A stretch of 64,000 bases of DNA from Anabaena sp. FACHB-1237 (GTDB taxonomy: Bacteria > Cyanobacteriota > Cyanobacteriia > Cyanobacteriales > Nostocaceae). The DNA lies in contig NZ_JACJPV010000004.1 in assembly GCF_014696225.1 (NCBI RefSeq), positions 1-64,000 of the forward strand. The letters are read 5' to 3'. The notes below the pieces were generated by a model that worked only from the letters and a program-made list of their open reading frames with translations, was not told where the DNA came from and searched no databases. A program made the translations under genes and the position numbers. Position 1 is the first letter of the stretch. Each line of letters starts with the position of its first letter. This document shows positions 63,580-64,000 of this stretch, in pieces.

Positions 63580-63729
63580 AAAGATTTATGCAACTCGCGC
63601 ATTGGTAGGGTGTGGTTCGACGATCTCACCAACCAAGTCAGACAATATAAATCATGTAAATAACCAAATTGTTAATATCTGACGCACCCACTCAACAGAT
63701 TTTTTAGTGTGACACTTGCGTAAGTCCTA
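63580..63729. mobile_element. MITE family A with drifted left end
   Basis: Left repeat reads AAGATTTATGCAACTCGCGC, right repeat is intact (GTGACACTTGCGTAAGTCCTA). Interior with GTGTGGTTCGACGATCTCAC is like the 20.1-kb copy. It ends 34 bases before the last gene. Confidence 0.8.
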
Positions 63730-63762
63730 AATCACTACAATATAGAATAACAATAGAAAAAC

Positions 63763-64000
63763 ATGAACACTGACTTATCTATCTCTAATGACAATTTTCC
63801 AGCAGACAATTTACAAAATTGGGAAAATTTCGATGATACTAATCTAGTAGATCATACTGATGAAGCAAATGATGTAGAAATTATAGTGAAAAAATTATCT
63901 CATCGAGAGCGACAAATTATTGCCAAAATCAAAATTCCCCATCCTATGGAGAAAGTTTGGCAAATACTCACAGATTATGAATCTTTACCCGATTTTATCC
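63763..64000 (+). CDS. SRPBCC (START-like) family protein, cut by window end
   Basis: The first 79 residues: an acidic, probably disordered N-terminus (NTDLSISNDNFPADNLQNWE) and the beginning of a polyketide-cyclase/START-like fold, RQIIAKIKIPHPMEKVWQIL followed by TDYESLPDFI, the classic cyclase/dehydrase opening. Such proteins bind lipids or other hydrophobic ligands. The remaining part lies outside the window. Confidence 0.8.
   Translation, partial: MNTDLSISNDNFPADNLQNWENFDDTNLVDHTDEANDVEIIVKKLSHRERQIIAKIKIPHPMEKVWQILTDYESLPDFI

Overview
The window is chromosomal DNA of a filamentous, probably heterocyst-forming cyanobacterium (order Nostocales; Anabaena, Dolichospermum or Aphanizomenon-like). 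Reasons: many HIP1 octamers (GCGATCGC), AT-rich codon use, heptameric STRR repeats of the AATCAGT and CAGTAATC type, photosynthetic electron-transfer genes (petE, petG, a CytM-like cytochrome), cyanobacterium-specific families (DUF3370, DUF2214, DUF29, DUF7219, bifunctional nuclease) and the 2-oxoglutarate decarboxylase/succinic semialdehyde dehydrogenase pair that closes the cyanobacterial TCA cycle. I saw no rRNA, tRNA, CRISPR array, prophage or intact transposase gene.

Layout. 0-2 kb: a cut-off gene end, a small XRE regulator and an aldo/keto reductase with a ferredoxin-like tail. 2.1-9.5 kb: an accessory module made of a 1768-residue DUF4157 protein ending in a predicted DNA/RNA non-specific nuclease, a SUKH-like immunity candidate and a YbjN-domain protein; it is bracketed by a broken second copy of the 3' end of the YbjN gene. 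9.7-22.5 kb: housekeeping genes (bifunctional nuclease, ribE, M23 peptidase, birA, pgeF, cytM, petG, rsmD, hisH, a C15-like peptidase, DUF3370, petE, a prohibitin-like protein). 22.6-34 kb: a sulfur/thiol and heavy-metal neighbourhood with two TauE/SafE carriers, three CadD-like carriers, an APC permease, PAP2, cysK with an Rrf2 regulator lacking the Fe-S cysteines (a CymR-CysK-like pair), and a Crp-family regulator. 34-46 kb: ubiD, a large VWA protein, a mercaptopyruvate sulfurtransferase, mnmD, DUF2214, galE, a small island (possible structured RNA, DUF29 gene, broken gene) bracketed by a duplicated galE 3' end, and a membrane pair of the PF13386 type. 46-64 kb: ABC exporter, a kinase-WD40 protein, an unusual pentapeptide-repeat/periplasmic-binding fusion, the 2-OGDC/SSADH pair, a peptide-type ABC permease and binding protein, a thioredoxin-like protein, an HNH endonuclease and a START-like protein running off the end.

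Non-coding DNA is rich in small non-autonomous elements. Four recurring families with terminal inverted repeats are visible (called A to D here). Family A leaves 5-bp target duplications, B and C leave TA duplications, and copies are nested in each other (A in B, C in A, C in D). One C copy has expanded into a 70-bp tandem array just after the 2-OGDC gene, and one B copy interrupts a coding remnant whose frame is restored when the element is removed on paper. Two further hairpin families sit at gene ends and probably act as terminators.
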